This document shows, piece by piece, positions 1 through 7,351 of a stretch of 16,531 nucleotides of DNA. This stretch comes from Moraxellaceae bacterium (lineage in GTDB: Bacteria > Pseudomonadota > Gammaproteobacteria > Pseudomonadales > Ketobacteraceae), in NCBI GenBank assembly GCA_002402125.1, contig NVVG01000021.1, positions 11,321 through 27,851 on the forward strand. The letters run 5' to 3'. Below the pieces are notes generated by a model. The model did not search any database. It saw only the letters and a program-made list of their open reading frames with translations, and had not been told where the DNA came from. Numbering within the stretch: position 1 is the stretch's first letter; every line of letters starts with the position of its first letter. The translations under genes and the position numbers were made by a program.

Positions 1-1216
1 CATCTATAGTTGCTATACTGGTTTTCACTGCTTTCAACAATGACATAAAATCCACTGAGGACTGCGTCATCATACTAATCATAGTGGGCACATGGGGAGT
101 ATTGACGATGGTTAATACCCAACCGCCATCTTCTTTAGAACGACTACCATGGTTCGGGTGATCAATAGACACAGTAGCAATACCCAAAGAAGCATTAGAC
201 ATGGACACAACCAAATCTGTTTCTTTAAGTATTGTTAATCCATGCCCATAGATTGCTATAGGAACTTGTTGTGTTTTGGCTATTCGAGGTAACGTTAGAC
301 GAAACTCAATCCAATGCCCTTTCGCATGATTAAGATCAAAGTCCATGTTGCCATCATCATCTCGAAAATCATGGACATAGAGTTCACCATTTACCACCGC
401 GCCAATGGAACCAAACCATGGGTAGTTTATGTCAAGATTACGAATGGGATGTTCTTCTTCATAGACATAATTGCTGAGCTTTTTTATCGGGCCAGTGACT
501 TCGTCTTCACTACGAACAGTAAAAAATGTCATCGCAGTAAGTTCGTCTCTTGAGTGCCCTTGTGATTCCAAGAATGCAAAAGCGGGCTCATAAAAATCCG
601 ATAATCGTGAACCGTCCGCAGCAGCAGATTGAATAAAACCTGCAGTAGGTTGGTAGTCTGCGCCTTGCTCGGTTTTCACTTCATTGGTGAGTGCTACAAC
701 ATATCGATTGCCAAAATCCCAGCGTGAACGCGGAAATATTTCAATAATTTGCGAATGCGCAGCAACCTGCCTAGACCGAGCATATTCGTTGACTTTTACT
801 CGCACGGGTATTTTTTCACCGGTATCCAAGTTATAGGCGACAACGCTACCACCACCATCTATGGGTACGGTATCCAAGTCAGGTATCTGCTCTAATTCGA
901 ATAACACGCTGGTTGCAGCAGAAAAACCATTTGAACCATTAAACACTGTCTGGGGAGTAAGCGAAGCAGGAACTTCATCGAGCAACGCTTCCCTAAGTAT
1001 GCCGACAGGCACATCTAGGCGCATACCGGTATCACTCGTCTCATCAGCATAGGCATAGATATCGGTTGGATAAGGTAAAATACAGGTGATTACGGATTGA
1101 GGGTGACATGGCTCGTCTAACGGGCCATAAAAATCAGAAGCCATAGAAAAAGACGAGGTAAATCCAATAACCAGCGAAAACGCTACTTGGAGTGAAAAGC
1201 GCGAGGGGTAGTGCAT
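1..1216 (-). CDS. Secreted alpha/beta-hydrolase-like protein, 5' part only (runs off left edge)
   Basis: The minus strand is open from an ATG at 1214-1216 to the window edge, giving 405 residues without a stop. An AAGGAA ribosome site lies six bases before the ATG. Residues 1-26 form a typical signal peptide ending SMA, so the product is exported; Cys37 and Cys45 could form a disulfide. The first ~240 residues resemble the beta-rich N-terminal region of bacterial extracellular lipases of the Pla-1/cef/VolA type: a PYPTDIY segment, a DVPVG segment, an NGSNGF segment and a 'DTGEKIPV' segment. From ~316 an alpha/beta-hydrolase core begins, with GHGL at 324-327 (probable oxyanion-hole region) and DHPNHG at 352-357. 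The nucleophile elbow (GxSxG) would lie beyond the edge, so catalysis cannot be confirmed. The substrate is unknown; lipase or esterase is an inference from fold and architecture. No clear promoter was found upstream. Confidence 0.8.
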   Translation of the reverse strand, partial: MHYPSRFSLQVAFSLVIGFTSSFSMASDFYGPLDEPCHPQSVITCILPYPTDIYAYADETSDTGMRLDVPVGILREALLDEVPASLTPQTVFNGSNGFSAATSVLFELEQIPDLDTVPIDGGGSVVAYNLDTGEKIPVRVKVNEYARSRQVAAHSQIIEIFPRSRWDFGNRYVVALTNEVKTEQGADYQPTAGFIQSAAADGSRLSDFYEPAFAFLESQGHSRDELTAMTFFTVRSEDEVTGPIKKLSNYVYEEEHPIRNLDINYPWFGSIGAVVNGELYVHDFRDDDGNMDFDLNHAKGHWIEFRLTLPRIAKTQQVPIAIYGHGLTILKETDLVVSMSNASLGIATVSIDHPNHGSRSKEDGGWVLTIVNTPHVPTMISMMTQSSVDFMSLLKAVKTSIATID

Positions 1217-1457
1217 TGTCTTTCCTTATTATTTTTATTGTTAATTGTCACTCTAACGATTCTAATAGTGAATGCATAGGAATAAATTGGCCGCCTAGCA
1301 CTAACTTGATGCCTATGCCGCTCACCGCAACTATCGCAAAGCAGAAATCTAAAGGAATACACAATAAAAACAAATAGTTATTGGAAATATTCGTCACAAG
1401 ACCAGGCTATATATTGAAGGCCCGGCACCCCGCAGCCTAATTCACTTAAGCGCAAAA

Positions 1458-2579
1458 CTACAAATCCCTACTAACACCTAACATCAATGTCACAGCTTTA
1501 AGATCTTTACTAAGGTTCTCATTTTTCAAAAACAACTCGTTGGTATTATCCTCTGCCGTGCTAATTAACTTCATCAGGTTATTTTCTTGCTCCTCGGTCA
1601 TGCCGAGTGATGAAAAAGCACAGGTAACATCATGAATCAATGTGTTCATGATTTGTGTAAGGCCATCCTGATTTTCCTTTTGTTGCATTTCAATATTTGC
1701 CAAACTATCCGTTGCTATATTAACCGCGTCACTGATCATAGCGCGCTGCGCTGCTGTTCGTTGCTCCAATATGATCATTTCTGCTCTAGAGTTGGCACCT
1801 TCTACCATCATGGCAATATGATCACGTAACCGGCCGGCTTTATCAGGGTCATCCTCCGGCATATTCATGACAATTAACGACACATAACGGTAATTAAACG
1901 CAGTTCTCGTGCCAAAAGAATGAATAGGGTAAACGCCACGCAAACTATCCATTACGTTCTGCTCGGCTGGCGATAAATTGTCCCCACGAAAAGTACGTTG
2001 AACCTGCTCGTCCTCGGTCTTGATCTCTGTAATCGCATTCACACCGTAAAAACGTACCACATCAATCAATTTCTGCGCCAACTCAGAAAATGAGGTCGTT
2101 GAAAAACTTTCGCGGAAAAAGTGTAATGCCTGTCCAATTTCCCCCGCCGTTGTCATGGCCGTCATGGCAACGCCCGTCGCGTGCTCAGACTTGGCTCGAT
2201 ACTCGTCCACTGATTTTTTATTGACTAAGGTTAACTCAATTTTTTTCAGCAACTCCCAGCTGCTAAAAGGCCGGGCTAAGAATTCATCACAGCCGGCTTC
2301 ATAACCAGCCATCCGGTCACCTTCGTCGTAACGCTGTGAAATCAATATTACCGGGATATCGGGATGCATACTTTTAAGGATTTGACACAACTCTAACCCC
2401 CCCACACTCGATGAGTTGAGCTCCAACAAGAACGCATCAGGCATCCAATCTTTTATCAGCGTTAAACAGGCACCCGCATTAACGACACCTTTAACGTCAT
2501 ATCCACCCTCCAATAGTTCAGAAATAATTGTCAGGTTTTCCTCTTGGTCATCCACCGCCAGTATCTTTGACAGTTCCAT
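1458..2579 (-). CDS. Response-regulator-like protein with pseudo-receiver domain and unassigned C-terminal region
   Basis: This is a 373-residue protein with an N-terminal receiver (REC) fold at about 1-118. The acidic pair D10/D11 and S81 are present. The phospho-acceptor position is Glu53 (in PDAFLLELN, where LLD is usual), and the conserved Lys is Arg103 (ARPF instead of KPF). It probably cannot be phosphorylated normally and may mimic an activated state; that is an inference. A helical stretch follows at about 125-160, then a possible GAF-like region at about 160-265, then a long helical C-terminus (265-373). I see no DNA-binding, GGDEF, EAL or kinase signature, so the output is unknown. 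The start is supported by a GGGAGGGAG ribosome site about six bases before the ATG. It is transcribed away from the Trm112/esterase pair and is separated from the hydrolase gene downstream by 241 bases with no clear terminator. Confidence 0.85.
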   Translation of the reverse strand: MELSKILAVDDQEENLTIISELLEGGYDVKGVVNAGACLTLIKDWMPDAFLLELNSSSVGGLELCQILKSMHPDIPVILISQRYDEGDRMAGYEAGCDEFLARPFSSWELLKKIELTLVNKKSVDEYRAKSEHATGVAMTAMTTAGEIGQALHFFRESFSTTSFSELAQKLIDVVRFYGVNAITEIKTEDEQVQRTFRGDNLSPAEQNVMDSLRGVYPIHSFGTRTAFNYRYVSLIVMNMPEDDPDKAGRLRDHIAMMVEGANSRAEMIILEQRTAAQRAMISDAVNIATDSLANIEMQQKENQDGLTQIMNTLIHDVTCAFSSLGMTEEQENNLMKLISTAEDNTNELFLKNENLSKDLKAVTLMLGVSRDL

Positions 2580-2597
2580 TACATACTCCCTCCCAGT

Positions 2598-2623
2598 TTA
2601 TTCCGCTCAGCTTATTCCGCTCA
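2598..2623. repeat. Tandem 12-bp direct repeat in the 5' region of the response-regulator-like gene
   Basis: TTATTCCGCTCA occurs at 2598-2609 and again, identically, at 2612-2623, a period of 14 bases. It lies 19-44 bases upstream of the minus-strand start at 2579, just before its ribosome site. An 8-base sequence, ACATACTC, is also repeated at 2581-2588 and 2643-2650. The pair could be a regulator-binding site or a small local duplication; no known operator is recognised. Confidence 0.6.
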
Positions 2624-2727
2624 ATAGTATTCAGTGTAGCGCACATACTCATTCTGGAAAGCTACTTTACAACAGCCGTTAGCCCCAGCACCTTCTAACC
2701 CTTGCGCCAGATTAGCTACCAGATACC

Positions 2728-2756
2728 TTGTGCGAATAACACGATAAGTCCATAAT
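2728..2756 (+). promoter_or_regulatory. Candidate sigma-70 promoter for the Trm112/esterase pair
   Basis: TTGTGC (2728-2733) and CATAAT (2751-2756) are separated by 17 bases. The -10 matches 5 of 6 consensus bases and the -35 only 3 of 6. The predicted start of transcription would be about 30 bases before the ATG at 2796. This is weak evidence. Confidence 0.3.
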
Positions 2757-2795
2757 CATGCCCCAAAAGCCCTTTTAGAGAATGGATCAATCCCT

Positions 2796-2993
2796 ATGTT
2801 CGATAAAAAACTATTAGACGTGCTGGTCTGCCCTGTCAGCAAGGCAAAGCTTGAATATGACGCTGATAAGCAGGAACTTATTTGCTACGCCAGCGGCCTT
2901 GCGTATGCTATTCAAGACGACATTCCCGTCATGCTAGAGGATCAAGCTCGTCAGATCACGCTGGACGAAAAACAAGCACATAAAAAACGTTAA
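2796..2993 (+). CDS. Trm112/YcaR-family (UPF0434) small protein
   Basis: The 65-residue product closely follows the bacterial Trm112/YcaR pattern: [14 protein letters not shown] near the N-terminus, then QELIC, LAYAI and [11 protein letters not shown]. Length matches the family (about 60-65). Family members are small zinc-ribbon-like proteins; eukaryotic Trm112 activates methyltransferases, while the bacterial role is poorly defined. Cys12 and Cys30 are present, but the position that is Cys in E. coli YcaR (CPVC) is Ser15, so a full zinc site is unlikely. In many gammaproteobacteria this gene sits between lpxK and kdsB; here it is followed one base later by a carboxylesterase gene, so the two are probably co-transcribed. 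The ribosome site before 2796 is weak. Confidence 0.88.
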   Translation: MFDKKLLDVLVCPVSKAKLEYDADKQELICYASGLAYAIQDDIPVMLEDQARQITLDEKQAHKKR

Positions 2994-2994
2994 T

Positions 2995-3675
2995 ATGATG
3001 AGCAAAAATACGATGATTGATGCTGTACAGGTTGAACCACAGAAAACGGCCAATGCAGTGGTCATTTGGTTACATGGACTAGGCGCGGATGGGCACGACT
3101 TCGAACCGGTAATTCCTCATCTGAATTTACCTAGCACTCTCAACATTCGTTTTATCTTTCCGCACGCCCCTGTTCAACCGGTAACCTGTAACAACGGCAT
3201 GGCCATGCGCTCATGGTATGACATCCTGGAGCTCTCGGAACTCCGCAAAATAAACGAACAAGATTTGATCAATGCTACCGCATCGATTGATCAGGTTATC
3301 GAACATCAAATGCAAAGCGGTATACCCTCCGAAAAAATCTTATTGGTGGGATTTTCTCAAGGTGGTGCAGTTGCCCTGCATACCGGCTTGCGATTCAGCT
3401 CAAAATTGGCGGGTATTTTGGCCCTATCAACATACATGCCTCGTGCTGACGCCATCCCAACAGAAGCCGCAGAAGCAAACCGCAACATCACTATACACAT
3501 GGCCCACGGCGACCATGACGATATGGTTACCCCGAGCGCATCAAAACAAGCTTTTGCTGATTTAAAAGACAACCAATATAACGTGACCTGGGATAATTAT
3601 TCCATGGGGCACGAACTGTGCTTACAAGAAATCAGGGATATTGGCCGCTGGATGACTAACCTCTTAACCGATTAG
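2995..3675 (+). CDS. Carboxylesterase / lysophospholipase-like alpha/beta hydrolase (Abhydrolase_2)
   Basis: The 226-residue product matches the small cytoplasmic carboxylesterase/acyl-protein thioesterase family (Abhydrolase_2; about 215-225 residues usual). WLHGLGADGHDF at 25-36 is the oxyanion-loop signature. GFSQGG (119-124) carries the nucleophile Ser121. The probable catalytic Asp175 follows HG at 171-172, and His206 lies in MGHE. No signal peptide is seen. Such enzymes hydrolyse short acyl esters or lysophospholipids; the physiological substrate here is unknown. The start is one base after the upstream stop codon and there is no good ribosome site, so translation is probably coupled to the Trm112 gene. 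ATGATG allows a start at 2995 or 2998. The stop codon overlaps that of the convergent gene at 3672. Confidence 0.92.
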   Translation: MMSKNTMIDAVQVEPQKTANAVVIWLHGLGADGHDFEPVIPHLNLPSTLNIRFIFPHAPVQPVTCNNGMAMRSWYDILELSELRKINEQDLINATASIDQVIEHQMQSGIPSEKILLVGFSQGGAVALHTGLRFSSKLAGILALSTYMPRADAIPTEAAEANRNITIHMAHGDHDDMVTPSASKQAFADLKDNQYNVTWDNYSMGHELCLQEIRDIGRWMTNLLTD

Positions 3676-5753
3676 CGAAATATACTGGGTACCTTTTCAA
3701 GCAAATCTTTTGCAATACCTTCGTTAATACAGCTACCGCCTACCCATTCGCATCCTTTACTTTGCAAAAATGTGAGTTGGGCTTGATGCTGCACACCCGT
3801 CGCTATCACCTTAAAGCCAAGATTGTGGGCCAAGTAAATAATGCCATCCACAATGAGCTCATCTGAATGCAATGTCATCATATTTTCAATGAAGCGTTCG
3901 CTGATTTTTATCATCGAATAAGGGATGCTACGAATCGACTCCAATGAACCATGCCCTGCACCAAAGTTATCCAATACAAACTCAAACCCTACTTTTTGTA
4001 ATTCGGTAATCACCCCCATAAAAGATACTCCCCGAACCATCAAGGTGGACTCAGGCACCTGGATCAACACATCCTGTGGGCGAAGGCCCGCTTGAGTCAC
4101 CTGCTCAGATAACCATTCGGCTACCTGTTCTCGTGCCAATAATGAAGGTGACATAGGCATACATAGTTTAATTCCTGATAACCTTTGCCCATGTTCTGCC
4201 AGGTCTTTACTGACCTGTCGCCACATCCAACGATAAAGCTCACGCCCAAAACCGGCGTCTTCAGCAACCGACAAAAAATCATCCACGCCCAACGGTCCAC
4301 GCGCTGGATGATGCCAAACCATACTTACTTCAAATGCTTCTATTGTGTTTTTACTATGATCAACAAGTGCATGATATTCGAGCTTAAATTGACAGCTTTC
4401 TATCGCTTTGCGCAAATCTCGTTCTAGCTCCATGCGATCCGCGCGCTGCTTATTCATCTCTGCGGTATAAAACTGGAAATTATTTCTACCTAAGTTTTTT
4501 GCTCTAGCGACTGCGGCTTCTGCATGTCGAATTAGCCCTCCGGCATCATCACCACAACTTGGATAGATGGCGATACCAATCGAACAACCGGTAAAAATCT
4601 CATGGCCATTAACAAAAAATGGTTCATGCAGTCGATCTATAATTTTCTTTGCCACGGCCCCAACATCATTCGGATGATCAAGGGTTCCCAACACCACCAC
4701 AAACTCATCGCCCTCCATACGACAAACAACATCATCTTTGCGCAATAATTGTGATATTCGTTGCGCTACAAATTTAATGAGTTCGTCGCCAAAATCATGT
4801 CCTAGGGTTTCATTGATATATTTAAAATGATCCAAATCGACAAATAACAACGCAAAATGATTATTTTCATTTTTTGCTTTTTTAATTGCCGCCTGAATAA
4901 AATCATCGGCACGTAACCGCGTTGGCAAACCTGTTAGATGATCCGTTACCGCATGACGCCCACTCTCACCAGCTTTCTCTCGCGGCTGCTTTAACCGGCG
5001 AAACGCAAAAAGTAATTTTTCACCCGGCAAATGAAAAACCGGAATTGCGGCAAATTTAACATTAATGGCATCACCATTTGCCGTCCACATCTTGGCTTTT
5101 TCAACTTGTAAGATCTGCTCCGAGTTAGCGACTTTCGAGATGGGATGATCTTGCCACTGAGAAACAAAGGTTTCAGATCCATCTTGTAACATTGATTCCA
5201 AATACTGCCCACACAGCAAATGTACACGCATATCTAACAACAACTCTGCGGCGCCATTGGCAAAACAAATCTTACCTTGCTCATCAATAATCAATACGCC
5301 TTCGTCTTTACCCTCAACCAGTGACCGTTTTTTCTTCTCACCGCCTACCGCAGCGATGGCTGATCTATACACATACAACTCAATATAGAATGCTATCAAC
5401 TCTCGATAGCGCGCTTGATTGACGGGTTTTGGTAAGATCTCTACACGCTTCACCATGTCCGCATGCAGCTTCATCTGACGCTCACCGAAAGTCGAGGATA
5501 CAAAGATAACCGGGATGTGGCTTGTTTCCTTCTGAGACTTAAGGTGATTTAACACTTGATAGCCATCTTTGCCTTTTAATTGTGAACTCAACACAATTAC
5601 CGCAGGCTGGTACTCACTGGCAAGATCAAACACCTTGTTCGCATCCGTACAGGTTTCTAACGTTGCCTCAAAGCCTTCGAGTAACTTAAGGCTCTGCTCT
5701 ATATCTGTTTTGCTTTGATCAACGACGAGAATTACGGGCAATGCAGAAGTCAT
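3672..5753 (-). CDS. REC-PAS-GGDEF-EAL c-di-GMP signalling protein with degenerate EAL (FimX-like)
   Basis: This is a 693-residue protein. Residues 5-130 are a receiver in which the acceptor Asp is Ser56 and the second acidic residue is Gln13; Lys109 remains. A PAS-like segment lies at about 145-255. The GGDEF domain (265-430) keeps DLDHFK (306-311), EGDEF (347-351) and an RxxD inhibitory site (338-341) at the canonical five-residue spacing, so cyclase activity is plausible. The EAL domain (435-690) has lost its catalytic set: EAL is EVS (475-477), the NLS Asn is Pro533, the catalytic Glu is Gln565, the DD pair is Asp595-Asn596, KID is KIS (616-618), and TEGVE is TGVQ. It is almost certainly not a phosphodiesterase but may bind c-di-GMP. 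Domain order and length resemble Pseudomonas FimX (type IV pilus twitching), though FimX also has a degenerate GGDEF. The name is therefore only an analogy. Confidence 0.92.
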   Translation of the reverse strand: MTSALPVILVVDQSKTDIEQSLKLLEGFEATLETCTDANKVFDLASEYQPAVIVLSSQLKGKDGYQVLNHLKSQKETSHIPVIFVSSTFGERQMKLHADMVKRVEILPKPVNQARYRELIAFYIELYVYRSAIAAVGGEKKKRSLVEGKDEGVLIIDEQGKICFANGAAELLLDMRVHLLCGQYLESMLQDGSETFVSQWQDHPISKVANSEQILQVEKAKMWTANGDAINVKFAAIPVFHLPGEKLLFAFRRLKQPREKAGESGRHAVTDHLTGLPTRLRADDFIQAAIKKAKNENNHFALLFVDLDHFKYINETLGHDFGDELIKFVAQRISQLLRKDDVVCRMEGDEFVVVLGTLDHPNDVGAVAKKIIDRLHEPFFVNGHEIFTGCSIGIAIYPSCGDDAGGLIRHAEAAVARAKNLGRNNFQFYTAEMNKQRADRMELERDLRKAIESCQFKLEYHALVDHSKNTIEAFEVSMVWHHPARGPLGVDDFLSVAEDAGFGRELYRWMWRQVSKDLAEHGQRLSGIKLCMPMSPSLLAREQVAEWLSEQVTQAGLRPQDVLIQVPESTLMVRGVSFMGVITELQKVGFEFVLDNFGAGHGSLESIRSIPYSMIKISERFIENMMTLHSDELIVDGIIYLAHNLGFKVIATGVQHQAQLTFLQSKGCEWVGGSCINEGIAKDLLEKVPSIFR

Positions 5754-5918
5754 TTGTCGTCCAAGTTACTAAATTGAATAACGAAGGGTTTGATAACCGG
5801 GACACGTTGAAGACAGAAAATAGCCTGATTCAAACACAAAATCCAAAAGCCATCAACATTCTCTCTTTTCATCAATAAAACCACTTTACTCACCACATAG
5901 AAAAACTGTTATTTTTTG

Positions 5919-5948
5919 AGTATAGATGGATTGCCATAAGTCGCTCAA
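5919..5948 (-). promoter_or_regulatory. Candidate sigma-70 promoter for the REC-PAS-GGDEF-EAL gene
   Basis: Read on the minus strand, TTGAGC (5948-5943) is followed after 18 bases by TATACT (5924-5919). The -10 matches 5 of 6 and the -35 matches 4 of 6. It begins immediately after the argG terminator and would leave a leader of roughly 160 bases before the ATG at 5753. Confidence 0.4.
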
Positions 5949-5949
5949 A

Positions 5950-5990
5950 AATAAAGGCCCCATTGAGAAAACATCAAAGGGGCCTTTATT
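5950..5990 (-). terminator. Rho-independent terminator of argG
   Basis: A 12-bp perfect inverted repeat, AATAAAGGCCCC (5950-5961) against GGGGCCTTTATT (5979-5990), is extended inward by TTGA/TCAA. On the minus strand the stem is followed by a T-rich run (TTTATTTTTG). It lies 35 bases past the argG stop codon. On the plus strand the run is weaker, so it chiefly serves argG. Confidence 0.9.
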
Positions 5991-6024
5991 TCAATCAACC
6001 AACAAAACAACTAATAAAGCTTAT

Positions 6025-7239
6025 TTACAGCTTTCGACCTTTATCGGCGGCAATCCTTAAACGCAGAGAGTTTAACTTAATGAAGCCTTCTGCATCTTTT
6101 TGGTTATAGGCTCCAGCATCTTCTTCAAAGGTTGCAATATTCTCATCGAATAATGTTTGCTCTGAACGACGACCTACCACCGTAACATTACCTTTGTATA
6201 GTTTGACCCTAACCTCTCCGCTCACATATCGCTGAGTATTATCGATTAAGGCTTGCAACGCTTCCCGTTCTGGAGACCACCAATAGCCGTTATATATTAG
6301 TGACGCATATTTGGGCATTAGCTCGTCTTTTAGATGTGCCGCCTCCCGATCTAGTGTGATGGATTCTATAGCGCGGTGTGCACGCAGCATGATGGTACCT
6401 GCAGGTGTTTCATAACATCCGCGCGCTTTCATACCAACATATCGATTTTCAACCATATCCAAGCGACCAACGCCGTTTTCGCCACCTATTTTATTCAGGT
6501 ATTCCATCACGGTAGCGGCTGATGTTGGCTTACCATCAATTGCCACAATATCACCGTCTTTATAGCTCAACTCAACATAGGTTGGCTCATCCGGAGCTTT
6601 TTCAGGAGATACACTCCAGCGCCACATATCTTCTTCAGCCTCAACCCATGGGTCTTCAAGGGGGCCACCTTCGTAGGAAATATGTAATAAATTAGCATCC
6701 ATGGAGTAAGGCGATTTTTTACCTCGCTTCATCTCTACCGCAATATTATGCTTCTCTGCATAAGCCAACAAAGACTCTCGAGAGCTCAGATCCCATTCCC
6801 GCCAAGGAGCTATCACCTGGATACCGGGAGCTAACGCATAGGCTCCTAACTCAAAGCGGACCTGATCATTGCCTTTACCCGTAGCACCGTGAGAAATTGC
6901 GTCAGCACCGACCTCCTGCGCTATCTCAACCAATCGACGAGCAATAAGAGGCCTTGCAATGGAGGTTCCTAAAAGATATTCGCCTTCATAGACCGTATTG
7001 GCTCGAAACATGGGAAACACATAATTTGCGGCAAACTCTTCGCGCAAGTCCTCGATGTAGATTTGCTTCACCCCCATCGCCTCGGCTTTGGCCCTTGCAG
7101 GCTCAACTTCTTCTCCCTGACCCAGGTCAGCAGTAAAGGTTACGACCTCACACTGATACTCATCTTGTAGCCATTTAACAATAACGGATGTGTCTAAGCC
7201 GCCAGAATAGGCTAACACTACTTTTTTGATGTCGGACAT
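6025..7239 (-). CDS. argG: Argininosuccinate synthase
   Basis: The 404-residue product is a full-length bacterial argininosuccinate synthase, which joins citrulline and aspartate using ATP in the penultimate step of arginine synthesis. The N-terminal nucleotide-binding loop AYSGGLDTS is at 10-18. Other family hallmarks include [15 protein letters not shown], the [13 protein letters not shown] region and [22 protein letters not shown] in the C-terminal half. The start at 7239 fits the family N-terminus; an AGG lies about ten bases upstream of the ATG. It is preceded by motY on the same strand with 112 bases between, and followed by its own terminator, so it is probably a single-gene unit. I looked for an ArgR-type box upstream and saw none. 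Confidence 0.98.
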   Translation of the reverse strand: MSDIKKVVLAYSGGLDTSVIVKWLQDEYQCEVVTFTADLGQGEEVEPARAKAEAMGVKQIYIEDLREEFAANYVFPMFRANTVYEGEYLLGTSIARPLIARRLVEIAQEVGADAISHGATGKGNDQVRFELGAYALAPGIQVIAPWREWDLSSRESLLAYAEKHNIAVEMKRGKKSPYSMDANLLHISYEGGPLEDPWVEAEEDMWRWSVSPEKAPDEPTYVELSYKDGDIVAIDGKPTSAATVMEYLNKIGGENGVGRLDMVENRYVGMKARGCYETPAGTIMLRAHRAIESITLDREAAHLKDELMPKYASLIYNGYWWSPEREALQALIDNTQRYVSGEVRVKLYKGNVTVVGRRSEQTLFDENIATFEEDAGAYNQKDAEGFIKLNSLRLRIAADKGRKL

Positions 7240-7262
7240 GGAATAAGGACCTACGTTGTATG

Positions 7263-7290
7263 CTTATAGAAAAGTGGCGCTATTCTACAA
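7263..7290 (-). promoter_or_regulatory. argG: Weak candidate promoter for argG
   Basis: On the minus strand TTGTAG (7290-7285) is followed after 16 bases by TATAAG (7268-7263). The -10 matches 5 of 6 and the -35 only 3 of 6. The distance to the ATG is about 23 bases. Supporting evidence is limited to these matches and the 112-base gap between motY and argG. Confidence 0.28.
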
Positions 7291-7351
7291 GAAACAACGG
7301 TATGACTCTAGATCTATAAGCGAAATAGCGAGGTTATGGAACATGGCAAAT

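Noticed and set aside
1217..1457. Terminator or small gene in the 241-base gap between the hydrolase and the response-regulator-like gene
   Set aside because: The GC-rich stretch near 1420-1438 forms only a 4-bp stem without a T run, and the overlapping plus-strand frame lacks coding features.
2598..2623. Promoter overlapping the 12-bp repeat (TTGAGC with a 16-base spacer to AATAAA)
   Set aside because: Its transcript would start inside the ribosome site of the gene, so it is not plausible.
7240..7351. ArgR operator upstream of argG
   Set aside because: No TNTGAAT-type 18-base box was seen.
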